NCBI GenBank assembly: GCA_016719645.1
Contig: JADJYS010000011.1
Coordinates: 1 to 41,001 of the forward strand
DNA: 41,001 bases
Reading direction: 5' to 3'
From: a bacterium
GTDB taxonomy: Bacteria; Krumholzibacteriota; Krumholzibacteriia; LZORAL124-64-63
A model generated the notes under the pieces. The model did no database searches and was not told where the DNA came from. It saw only the letters and a list, made by a program, of their open reading frames with translations. The position numbers were made by a program, and so were the translations under genes. Numbering within the stretch: the first letter of the stretch is position 1; every line of letters starts with the position of its first letter. Positions 1-8,328 of this stretch are shown here, piece after piece.

Positions 1-102
1 GGCGACCAGCAGGAACACGTTCTGCAGGCCGGTGCCGCAGGCGCAGGTGAACCAGCAGGACCACGGCAGGAAGACCACGAAGATCAGCAGATTGAACAGC
101 AT
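1..102 (-). CDS. MBOAT-family O-acyltransferase, N-terminal fragment
   Basis: The reverse strand opens with ATG at 102 and reads MLFNLLIFVVFLP, then (after a one-base shift) VVLLVHLRLRHRP, then (after another shift) QNVFLLVA to the window edge. This hydrophobic start, with a first membrane helix, a basic loop and then a second helix beginning N-x-F-L-L, matches the start of AlgI/DltB-like membrane-bound O-acyltransferases, which move acyl groups onto extracytoplasmic polysaccharides or other acceptors. Only about 34 residues are present, so the histidine active site is not visible. Two apparent single-base indels lie in this stretch. The identification rests on the N-terminal pattern alone; another polytopic membrane protein is possible. 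Confidence 0.45.
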   Translation of the reverse strand, partial: MLFNLLIFVVFLPWSCWFTCACGTGLQNVFLLVA

Positions 103-183
103 GGCCGGGACATTAGCCGCGCCGGCCCACGCCTGTCAAGACCGTGTTGACCGTCGCCGGGCCGGCGGTGGGCTTCTGAGCCC

Positions 184-1650
184 ATGACGGCGCGCACCAC
201 ATCCTGGAACCCGTCGACCATGGCAAGCCGTTCTGGCGCCTCGTCGAGGCGTTCCGCGCCGGCAGCCGGGCGAGCCCGTGCTGCTGGACAGCGCTGCCGG
301 CGATCCCCAGTTCGGCCGCTTCTCCTACCTGGGCGTGGGCGAGACGGCGACCTTCGGGCGCGCCGGCGTCCCGACAGCCGGGCCGACGTGGTGACCGGCG
401 GCGGGGACGGGCGGCACCTGAGCGGCGTCGACCCCTTCGCGGCGCTGCGGACACAACGCCCGCGACACGGCACGGCGCCGGCCGGGCCCTGCAGGCGGCG
501 CGCTTCCCCTTCGTCCACGGGATCGTCGACTGGTTCGGCTACGAGGCGGGCCACTGCCTGGAGTCCCTACCCCGACACGGGGCGCGACGACCTGGGCCTG
601 CCGGACCCTGCGCTTCGTGAGGCGAAGCCCTGCTCCGTGCGCGACCACAGCGCCGGTACGCACCTGCCTCGGCCGTCGGACGCGGCTGGGCGACGCTGCC
701 GCGCGCCGCGACGCCGACCGCATCGCCGGCGCGGTCCGCGACCGGCTCGCCGCCTGGGGGCCGGCGCCGCCGCGGTGCCGCCCCCGCACGGCCGACGCCG
801 TCGCAGGAGGGCCAGGAGGACTACATGGCCCGCGTGGCCGCCGTCCAGCGCGACATCCGCGACGGGCGCGTCTTCGAATGCTGCCTCACGCGCCGCCTCG
901 AGCTGGAACTGCAGGCGGACCCCTGGCGGCTCTACGGCAAAATGCGCGCCAACAACACGGCGCACTTCGGCGCCTGGCTGACCTGCGGCGACGTCGCCGT
1001 GCTCTGCTCCTCGCCCGAGCGCTTCCTGGTCTCGACCGCGACCGTTGGCTCGGACGCGCCCGATCAAGGGCACCCGGCCCAGCAGTCCCGGCCCTACGAA
1101 GACACCGCGTTGCACGACGAGCTGGCCGCCTCGCCGAAGACCGCGCCGAGAACCTCGCATGATCGTGGACCTGGCGCGCAACGACCCGGGACGCGTCTGC
1201 GAGACGGGGGCATCGAGGTGCTGCCCGAGCTGATGGCCGTCGAGCTCTGCGGGTGGTGTGGCAGATGGTCTCGACCGTGCGCGGCCGCCTGCGCGCGGGC
1301 TGGACGGGATCGACGCCGTGCGCGCCTGCTTCCCCGGCGGCTCGATGACCGGCGCGCGCCCAAGATCGAGGCCATGAAGAGGATCGACGAGCTGGAGCCG
1401 TGGTCGCGCGGCGTCTACGCCGGCTCTGGGCTGGCTCGACGACGCGGGCGCCATGGACCTCAACATCGTCATCCGCACGTTGGTGGTGCGCGGCGGCCGC
1501 GTGGTGTGCGGGGTGCGGCGCGGTGACCGCCGACAGCGACCCGGCCGACGAGTGGCAGGAAACTCTGGACAAGGCGGCGGCGCTCTCCGGCGCGGTCGCC
1601 GCGGCCAACCGGGCCGACATCCCCGTCGGTCAGCTGGGGCGTGCCGGAAC
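184..1650 (+). CDS. pabB: Aminodeoxychorismate synthase component I (chorismate-binding enzyme), multiply frameshifted
   Basis: The enzyme forms 4-amino-4-deoxychorismate from chorismate and ammonia, the first step to p-aminobenzoate and folate. Pieces of one protein lie in order across three frames: EPVLLDSAAGDPQFGRFSYLG near the start (about 267-340), FPFVHGIVDWFGYEAGHCLE (about 505-570), then from 815 a long stretch ending in SSPERFL, then RPIKGTRP, MIVDLARNDPGRVCE, FPGGS-MTGAPKIEAM and DLNIVIRT. The SMTGAPK form favours PabB over TrpE. The first residues M-T-A come from ATG 184, with a shift immediately after. Reconstructed length is about 490 residues, close to the family norm. At least six small indels are needed. 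The exact stop cannot be fixed; recognisable sequence fades just before the hairpin at 1658. Many breaks could mean a decayed gene, but neighbouring genes show the same error type. Confidence 0.75.
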
Positions 1651-1657
1651 GGGAACC

Positions 1658-1681
1658 GGGAGACTCCCGAGGGAGTCTCCC
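1658..1681. terminator. Bidirectional hairpin between convergent genes
   Basis: A perfect 11-bp stem (1658-1668 with 1671-1681) with a 2-nt spacer lies between the convergent pabB and SUMF1 lipoprotein genes. The T-tract is weak on both sides (GTTTCG on the plus side), so it is a hairpin that could act as a shared terminator rather than a textbook intrinsic one. Confidence 0.6.
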
Positions 1682-1701
1682 GTTTCGTCGAGAAGCCGGC
1701 G

Positions 1702-3604
1702 TCAGTCGTATAACGGCCCGCGGAACCGGCGTAGCGGCTGGCGCGGTTCAGGGCGACCGAGGCCACGGGCGGCAGACGCCAGGATTGCGGAAGAAGGAAC
1801 CGCCGCGCAGCATGTGCACGCTGCCGGTGGCGCGGCCGATGGGGTCGGTGATCGTGCAGCCCAGCGACAGCAGGGTCGGGATCCCGCCGGGGTTCGTGCG
1901 GTAGACCTGGCCGCGCACGAAGAGGTCGAGATCGCACATCCGGTCCCGCGCGAACTGGGGATTGCCGACCTCGACGACGTGGAAGTCGTCGAGCATCAGG
2001 ACCTGGCCGCCGACCAGCACGCTGGTCACCGCACCGGTCAGCGTGACCGTCCCGGTCATGCCGTCGCCGTAGGTGCCGTTGGTGATGGGCTCGCTGGTCA
2101 CGGCTACGGTGACGCCGGGGGCCACGGTCGACGGCAGCTCGGTGAACATCCCCCGGTAGAGGGTCTGGCCGTTGACCTTGAAGTTGGTGACGCTGTCGAA
2201 GTCGGCGTAGCGGAAGCTGACCTGCGACGTGGTCACGCCGAGGTTCGAGACGCCGAAGGTGGCGCCGATCTGGTCGAGGCGGAAGGTCTTGTCCGTGCCG
2301 AAGCCGGCCTCGGCCTCCATGACGGTGATCGTGCCGCGCTGCTGGACGCTGCCGTCGAGGAACGTGAAGTCGCCGAGCTGCAGGGACACGCTGTCGTAGT
2401 TGCGGCTGAAGTCCCAGGTCCACTCCCACACGTTGCCGTGCATGTCCTCGAGGTCCCAGTCGTTGGGCTGCTTGTCCCCGACGGGGTGGACGTGGGAGGC
2501 GCTGTTATTGCAGTACCAGCCCATCAGCTCGAGGTTCGCATCGCTGTAGCAGCTGGCCGCGGCCCCGGTCAGGTCGCCGTTGCTGAGCGCCGTGATCGAA
2601 CCGGCGCGGCAGGCGTACTCCCATTCGGCTTCGGTCGGCAACCGGTAGCCGTTCGCGTTCTGGTCCCACGTCACCGTCGTACCGGCGACCGTGTAGGCCG
2701 GCGTGTACCCTTCGTTGGTCGAAAGCGCGTTGCAGAACTGGACCGCCTGCAGCCAGCTGATCGACTCCATGGGGTGGTCGGGCGTGCAGGTCAGGCAGAC
2801 GTCGTCGTAGTAGCTGGGGTTGCTGCCCATCAGGCCCGCGTACTGCTCCCAGGAGATCTCCGTCTTCGAGAGTTCGAAGGGGCGCGTCAGCGTGACGCGG
2901 TGCTGGGGCCACTCGTAGCTGTCGGCGCCCACCTCGCCGCGGGGGCTGCCCATGAGGAAGGAGCCCGGCGCGATCGTGACGAAGTTGATGATCGATCCCT
3001 GCACCGAAACCCAGGTGGCGGTGAACTGCAGACCGCCGCCCTCCAGGAGGGTCAGGGTCACGACGGCCGGCGCCGGCGTGGTCCAGTCATCCACCTCGCC
3101 CCAGGTCACGGTGTAATCGCCGGGATCCATGTTCTCGAAGCGGATGAAGCCCGTGCCCGTCTGGCTGAACTCGTCGGGGCCGGTGATGGTCCAGGGAAAG
3201 CCGAAGCCCTGGTCGTTCGGCAGCGGGTTGATATCGATCTGCCCGGGCAGAATCTCGCCGCCGGTGGCGCGGTAGGTGGTCGTGAACGTGGTCAGGGCGC
3301 CGCCGCTGACGTTCTTGGTCACCTCGGCGGGCGACGGCGTGACCCAGCCGGTGACGCCCTGCCAGGTGATGGTGTAGGAACCGGCCGCCATGTCCGCGAG
3401 CAGCTCGTCGCCGGCGCCCTCGTGCTCGTAACCGTCGGGTCCGACGAGATGCCAGGGGAACGGCGACGACGACGGCAGCGGATAGACGCCGATGGTGCCG
3501 GTGCCGGTCAGTCCGGGCGTGGTTTCATCGTCGCATCCCGCCAGGACGATCAGGCCGAGGGCGAGGACGACAAGCCCGCAGCGGCACAGGGCGGCTCTGT
3601 TCAT
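1702..3604 (-). CDS. Lipoprotein with two Ig-like repeats and an interrupted SUMF1 (formylglycine-generating-enzyme-like) domain
   Basis: ATG 3604 has a good AAGGGAGA ribosome site. Residues 1-24 form a lipoprotein signal with the lipobox LAGC (Cys24). Residues 35-113 and 120-200 are two related beta-rich repeats (FPW, GPD, GxYTxTW, WxTPxPA). A SUMF1 domain begins near 205 (PGSFLMGS), with RLPTEAEWEYACRAG at 321-335 and HGNVWEWTWD at 389-398. The C-terminal core motif MLRGGSFFRN comes only at 598, after roughly 180 extra residues; most family members have about 25 there. The first of the two copper-binding cysteines of true FGE is absent (GGSFFR) while VCR keeps the second, so sulfatase-activating chemistry is unlikely. 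The open frame stops at 1748, but two compensating one-base shifts restore the expected ending ALNRASRYAG-FRGPLYD with a stop at 1702. Function unknown; an outer-membrane or periplasmic binding role is inference. Confidence 0.8.
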
Positions 3605-3744
3605 CGAAGGTCTCCCTTGGGTCGTTCACGTGGGTCGTTCACGTGCGCGTGGGGTGCGTGGTCTGCGTCGGTCGCGCGGAGCTTTCCGCAGACCGGCACA
3701 CCCGGCTGAAAATACAACATGGACGCCCGGGATGCCAGTTTCCC

Positions 3745-3797
3745 TTGCCGTTGCGCGGCTCCGTGCTATCCTGTCGCGGAATTTAGGCTGCACTAAA
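3745..3797 (+). promoter_or_regulatory. Promoter and MntR/DtxR-type operator of the metal-uptake operon
   Basis: A sigma70-like promoter reads TTGCCG (3745-3750), a 16-bp spacer, then TATCCT (3767-3772). Just downstream, over the likely transcription start, is the palindrome TTTAG-GCTGCA-CTAAA (3782-3797). AT-rich arms of this type resemble operators of DtxR/MntR repressors, and the first gene downstream encodes such a repressor, so autoregulation of the whole operon is the simple reading. No binding data are available. Confidence 0.6.
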
Positions 3798-3838
3798 CCA
3801 TGTTCCGGGGGAGCCGCCGCTCCCGTCGCGAGGTCCCG

Positions 3839-4279
3839 GTGAGGCACACCGAATCCGCCGAAGATTACCTCAAGACCATCTGGGACCTTGAAGCCGGGCA
3901 TGGCCGGGCGACGACCAGCGAGATCGCGCGTCGGCGGGAGGTCGCTCCGGCTTCGGCCACCGGTATGGTCAAGCGTCTCTCCGGGCTCGGGCTGGTCGAC
4001 CACAAGCCGTACCACGGCGTCACCCTGACCGAGACCGGCCGCCGCACGGCCCTGCGCGTGGTGCGGCGCCACCGCCTGATCGAGTCCTTCCTGGTGCGGA
4101 TCATGGACGTGCCCCGGGACCGTGTCCACGACGAAGCCGAGCGCTGGGAGCACGTCCTGTCCGAGGACATGGAGGATCGCATCGACCAGCTGCTCGGCCA
4201 CCCCGACTGCGATCCCCACGGATCGCCCATCCCCGCCCGCGACGCCGCGACGCCGCGGACGCCGGAGGAACTGCCATGA
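3839..4279 (+). CDS. mntR: MntR/DtxR-family metal-dependent transcriptional repressor
   Basis: A 146-residue two-domain repressor: a winged helix (about 1-65, with TSEIARRREVAPASATGMVKRL as recognition region) and a dimerisation domain containing HRLIESFL and EAERWEHVLS, ending in the family's HPDCDPHGSPIP motif. The FeoA/SH3 third domain of DtxR and IdeR is missing. At the primary metal site the position of DtxR Met10 is Asp (AEDYLKT) and that of DtxR Cys102 is Glu (EAERWEH); both substitutions are characteristic of manganese-responsive MntR. The residue matching MntR Glu11 is Lys, so one second-site ligand is lost. The GTG at 3839 is preferred over ATG 3800 because it has GAGG a few bases upstream and gives the normal N-terminus. 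It overlaps the next gene by ATGA (4276-4279). Confidence 0.85.
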   Translation: MRHTESAEDYLKTIWDLEAGHGRATTSEIARRREVAPASATGMVKRLSGLGLVDHKPYHGVTLTETGRRTALRVVRRHRLIESFLVRIMDVPRDRVHDEAERWEHVLSEDMEDRIDQLLGHPDCDPHGSPIPARDAATPRTPEELP

Positions 4280-5233
4280 GCCGGACCGGCTTCGCCAGGC
4301 TGCTGGCGACTTGCGTGCTCGCCGTGCTGGCGAGCGGCGCGATCGGGTGCGGCGGCGGCGGCATCGACCGCCGCCGCGACGGTCCCCTGCGCGTCGTCGC
4401 CACCACCGGCATGGTGGCCGACGCTGCGGCCAGGATCGGCGCCGGACGGGTCGTGGTGACCGGACTGATGGGCCCCGGCGTGGATCCCCATCTCTACAAG
4501 GCCAGCGAAGGCGACGTGCGCCGCCTGCAGGAGGCCGACCTCGTCCTGTACAACGGCCTGCACCTGGAGGCGAAGATGGGCGAGGTGCTCGGCCGCCTCG
4601 GCGCGACCAAGCCGGCGCGCGCCGTCGCCTCGGCCGTCGCCCCCGGCGACCTGCGCACGGAGCCGGGTTTCTCCGACGCCCACGATCCCCACATCTGGTT
4701 CGACGTGCGGCTGTGGCGCGACGCGGTCGTCGCGGTCGGCGAGGCGCTGGCCGCCGCCGACCCCGCCGGCGCCGACGACTACCGCCGCAACCTCGCCGCC
4801 TACCGGGCCGAGCTGGACACGCTCGACACCTGGGTGCGCCGGCGCGTGGCGACGGTGCCCGAGTCGGCGCGGGTGCTGGTCACGGCCCACGATGCCTTCG
4901 GCTACTTCGGCCGCGCCTACGGCCTCGAGGTGCGCGGCCTGCAGGGCACCAGCACGGCGACGGAAGCCGGCACGCGCGACGTGCAGGACCTGGCCGCCTT
5001 CCTGGCCGATCGGCGCGTACCCGCCGTCTTCGTGGAATCCTCCGTCCCGCCGCGCGCCATCGAGGCGCTGCAGGCGGCCGTGCGCGCGCGGCCACGACGT
5101 GCGCATCGGCGGCTCCCTCTACTCGGACGCGCTCGGCGATCCGGGCGGACCCGCCGCCACGTACGTCGGGATGGTCCGCGCCAACGTGACGACCATCGTC
5201 GAGGCCCTCGGCGGCGCGAAGGAGGCCCCGTGA
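4276..5233 (+). CDS. Metal ABC transporter substrate-binding lipoprotein (TroA/ZnuA/MntA family)
   Basis: This cluster A-I protein captures Mn(II), Zn(II) or Fe(II) outside the inner membrane and delivers it to the permease. The signal peptide ends in a lipobox A-I-G-C. Ligand motifs are present in order: GPGVDPHLYKASEGD (first His), NGLHLEAKM (second His), TAHDAFGYFG (third His) and the acidic FVESS near the end. There is no His-rich loop of the kind found in many ZnuA proteins, which with the MntR-like repressor favours manganese; this is inference. One frameshift near 5090 separates the main frame (to RARP) from the true C-terminus GHDVRIGG through MVRANVTTIVEALGG, ending at TGA 5231-5233. 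The stop overlaps the next start as GTGA. Reconstructed length is about 318 residues, normal for the family. Confidence 0.88.
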
Positions 5234-6144
5234 CGGCTCGCGATCCCTCCCCGGCCCCGGCCGCGCCGCACACCGGCGCGGGTCTGGCCGTCGCCGTGCA
5301 CGACCTGACGGTCGCCTACCGCGACAAGCCCGTGCTGTGGGACGTCGACCTTGAAGTGCCGCCGGGCCTGCTGCTGGCCGTGGTCGGCCCCAACGGCGCC
5401 GGCAAGAGCACCCTGCTGAAGGCGATCCTCGGCCTGGTGCCGGCCGCCGCCGGCCAGGTGCTCATCCACGGCGAGCCGCTGGCGCGGGTGCGCGACCGCG
5501 TCGGCTACGTGCCGCAGCGCGGCAGCGTCGACTGGGACTTCCCCACCTCGGCCCTGGACGTGGTGACCATGGGCACGTACCGCCGCCTGGGCTGGCTGCG
5601 CCGGCCCGGCCGCCGCGAGCGCGAGGCCGCGCTGGCCGCGCTCGAACGCGTCGGCATGGCGGCCTTCGCCGACCGGCAGATCAGCCAGCTCTCCGGCGGC
5701 CAGCAGCAGCGCGTGTTCCTGGCGCGGGCGCTGGTCCAGGACACGGACGTGACCTTCATGGACGAGCCCTTCCAGGGCGTCGACGCCATCACCGAGCGCG
5801 CCATCGTCGACCTGTTGAAGGACCTGCGCGCCCGCGGCCGCACCGTGGTGGTGGTGCACCACGACCTGCAGACGGTGCCCGACTACTTCGACTGGGTGAC
5901 GCTGCTGAACGTGCGGCGCATCGCCTCGGGCCCGGTCGCCGAGGTCTTCACCGAGGAGAACCTGCGCCTGACCTACGGCGGGCGCGTGGGCTTCCTCGAG
6001 CGCAAGGCCGACCCCACCCCGGCCCCGGCAGCCGCGACGACCCGACCACCTCCACTTCGGCCGGATCGGCCGTGGGCTGGGACGCCGTCGCCGCCTTCTG
6101 GAGCGACTACACGCTGCGCACCGTCGCCGCGGGCGCCGCGGTGA
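5230..6144 (+). CDS. Metal ABC transporter ATP-binding protein
   Basis: The ATPase that powers the cluster A-I importer. Walker A is GPNGAGKST, the Q-loop lies in YVPQRGSVDWDFP (a sequence typical of manganese/zinc transporters), the signature is LSGGQQQR, Walker B is VTFMDEP and the switch His is in VVVHHD. It starts at GTG 5230, overlapping the stop of the binding protein. The catalytic core ends near 6010 (GGRVGFLERK). The frame then runs on to 6144 as a proline- and arginine-rich tail and overlaps the permease start by about 70 bases; every other junction in this operon overlaps by 4 bases, so a missed indel near 6020-6070 probably hides the real stop. Confidence 0.88.
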   Translation: MTARDPSPAPAAPHTGAGLAVAVHDLTVAYRDKPVLWDVDLEVPPGLLLAVVGPNGAGKSTLLKAILGLVPAAAGQVLIHGEPLARVRDRVGYVPQRGSVDWDFPTSALDVVTMGTYRRLGWLRRPGRREREAALAALERVGMAAFADRQISQLSGGQQQRVFLARALVQDTDVTFMDEPFQGVDAITERAIVDLLKDLRARGRTVVVVHHDLQTVPDYFDWVTLLNVRRIASGPVAEVFTEENLRLTYGGRVGFLERKADPTPAPAAATTRPPPLRPDRPWAGTPSPPSGATTRCAPSPRAPR

Positions 6145-7227
6145 TCGGCGCGACGGCCGGCGTCCTGGGCGTCTTCGCGCAGCTGCGCCGCCAGAGCCTG
6201 CTGGGCGATGTCGTGAGCCACGCCGCGCTGCCCGGCATCGCCCTGGTGTTCCTGCTGACCGGCGGCAAGGCGCCGGCGGCGCTGGTGGCGGGCGCCGCGG
6301 CCACCGGCTGGCTCGGCGCGCTCTGCGTGACGGGCATCGTGCGCTCCTCGCGGGTGCCGGCGGACAGCGCGCTGGGGCTGGTGCTCTCGGTGTTCTTCCG
6401 GCACGGGTCTGATGCTGCTGACGTGGATCCAGCGCCGCCCCGACGCCTCGCAGGCCGGGCTCGACCGCTTCCTCTTCGGGCAGGCGGCCACGCTGCTGGC
6501 CGCCGACGTCGCGACGATGGCGGTCCTGGGCGGCGGCGCCGTGCTGGCGCTGGTCCTGCTCTGGAAGGAGTTCAAGCTGCTGAGCTTCGACCCGGCCTAC
6601 GCCGCGCTGCTGGGCCTGCCGGTGCGGCGCCTGGACATCCTGCTGACGGGCCTGATCGTGGCGGCGGTCGTCACGGGCCTGCAGGCCGTCGGCGTGGTGC
6701 TGATGAGCGCGATGCTGGTCGCGCCGGCCGCCGCCGCCCGCCAGTGGACCGACCGGCTGGCGCCGATGGCCGTGCTGGCCGCGTGCTTCGGCGCGGCGGC
6801 AGGCGTCGGCGGCGCCGTCGCCAGCAGCCTGTCGTCGCGCACGCCCACCGGGCCGGCCATCGTGCTGGCGGCCACGGTCCTGGTCCTGGTCTCGCTGGTC
6901 CTGGCCCCGCGGCGCGGCCTGCTCGCCGGCGCCTGGCGCCGCTGGCGCCGGCGCCGCGACCTGCGCCTGCACGCCATCCTGCTCGACCTGCACGCGCTGG
7001 CCGCCCAGCACGGCGATCCCACCGCCGCGCCCCACGCCGCCGCGGTGCTGCGGGCGATGGCCGCCGGCGGCGCGGTGCGCCGCTCGCTGCGCGAACTGGA
7101 GGGCCGGGGCTGGGCGGCCGCGGCCGGCGGCGACCAGTGGACCATCACCGCCGCCGGCCGCGCCGAAGCCGGGCGCTTCCTCGCCGCGCGCTCCGCCGCG
7201 GGAACGCGGGAGGAGGCGCCGCGATGA
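6072..7227 (+). CDS. Metal ABC transporter permease (ABC-3 family) with C-terminal winged-helix-like tail
   Basis: An ABC-3 membrane channel subunit with about eight to nine hydrophobic segments and the family motifs LLGDVVSHAALPGIALVF near the N-terminus and LLSFDPAYAALLGLPVRRLD with VGVVLMSAMLVAPAAAA in the second half. One extra base near 6399 splits it; restoring the frame gives VFFGTGLMLLTWIQ. After the last helix a basic stretch (RRWRRRRDLRL) leads to about 80 cytosolic residues that look like a winged helix: a helical region, VRRSLRELEGRGW as a possible recognition helix, and a two-strand wing DQWTITAAGRAEAGRFL. A known precedent is the chlamydial YtgCR permease-repressor fusion. The start is taken as GTG 6072 in MGWDAVAAFW. 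Its stop overlaps the next gene as ATGA. Confidence 0.83.
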
Positions 7228-8328
7228 CCCCCCAGGTCGAGATCCAGCTGATCGCGGTGGTGACCGCCGCCGCCTGCTCCCTGGTGGGCACGTTCCTGGT
7301 GCTGCGGCGCATGGCCATGATGAGCGACGCGATCAGCCACTCGATCCTGCTGGGCATCGTCGTGGCCTTCCTGGCGGTCGGCGACCTCGCCTCGCCGTGG
7401 CTGGTCCTGGGCGCGGCGGCCACCGGCGTGCTGACCGTCGCGCTGGTCGAGGCGCTGCACCGCACCCGCCTGGTCAAGGAGGACGCGGCCATCGGGCTGG
7501 TCTTCCCGGCGCTGTTCAGCCTGGGCGTGATCCTGCTGGCGCGGCAGGCGGGTTCGGTCCACCTCGACACCGACGTCGTTTTGCTGGGCGAACTGGCCTT
7601 CGCCCCCTTCGACCGCTTCGCCCCCGGCGGGACCGACCTGGGCCCGCGCGCGCTGTGGCTCGCGGGCGGCGTGCTGCTGCTGGACGCCGCCGCGCTGGCG
7701 CTGTTCTTCAAGGAGCTGAAGCTGGCGACCTTCGACGCCGGCCTGGCCGCCACGCTCGGCTTCTCGCCCGCCCTGATCCACTACGGGCTGATGTCCCTGG
7801 TGAGCGTGACGGCCGTGGCGAGCTTCGACGCGGTGGGGCTGGTGCTGGTGGTGGCGCTGATGGTGGGGCCGCCGGCCGCGGCCCACCTGCTGACCGACCG
7901 CCTGCCGCGGCTGCTGGGTCTGGCGGCGCTGATGGGGGCGGCCTCGGCGGTCGGCGGCTACTGGCTCGCCCGCCGGCTGGACGTCTCGATCGCCGGCGCC
8001 ATGGCCGCGACGTGGGCGCCGTCTTCCTGGCCGCGCTGGTGCTGGCGCCGCAGCGCGGCCTCGTCGCCGCCGCGCGCGCCGGCGCGCGGCAGCGCCTGAG
8101 TTCGCGCTGGCGATGCTGGCCATCCACCTGGCCCAGCACCAGGACGGACCCGACGCCGCTGACGAGTGCCGCCCCGACCGCATCCACCTGCACCTGCACT
8201 GGGAGAGCGGGTTCGCCGAGCGCGTGCTGCGCGCCGCGGAGCAGCGGCGGCTCCTGCGGCGCGAGGGCGGCCTGGTCAGGCTGGAAGAGGCGGGCCGGAC
8301 CCTGGCGCGCGGCGCCCTGACCCGCTAG
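7224..8328 (+). CDS. Second metal ABC transporter permease (ABC-3 family) with winged-helix-like tail
   Basis: A paralogue of the preceding permease and probably its heterodimer partner. It has RRMAMMSDAISHSILLGIVVAF at the N-terminus, ELKLATFDAGLAATLGFSP in the middle and FDAVGLVLVVALMVGPPAAAHLL before the last helices. Two indels, near 8010 and 8100, split the C-terminus; restored, it reads VGAVFLAALVLAPQRGL, then FALAMLAIHLAQHQDG, and ends ERVLRAAEQRRLLRREGG-LVRLEEAGRTLARGALTR. That tail aligns in outline with the tail of the first permease (helical part, recognition-like helix, wing). The stop TAG 8326-8328 interlocks with the stop of the convergent peptidase (CTAG). Confidence 0.82.

Noticed and set aside
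1702..3604. Active formylglycine-generating enzyme
   Set aside because: The first copper-binding cysteine is absent, no sulfatase is nearby, and the domain is interrupted.
5060..5120. Programmed frameshifting in the binding-protein gene
   Set aside because: No slippery heptamer or downstream pseudoknot, and similar breaks occur in most neighbouring genes, so sequence error is simpler.
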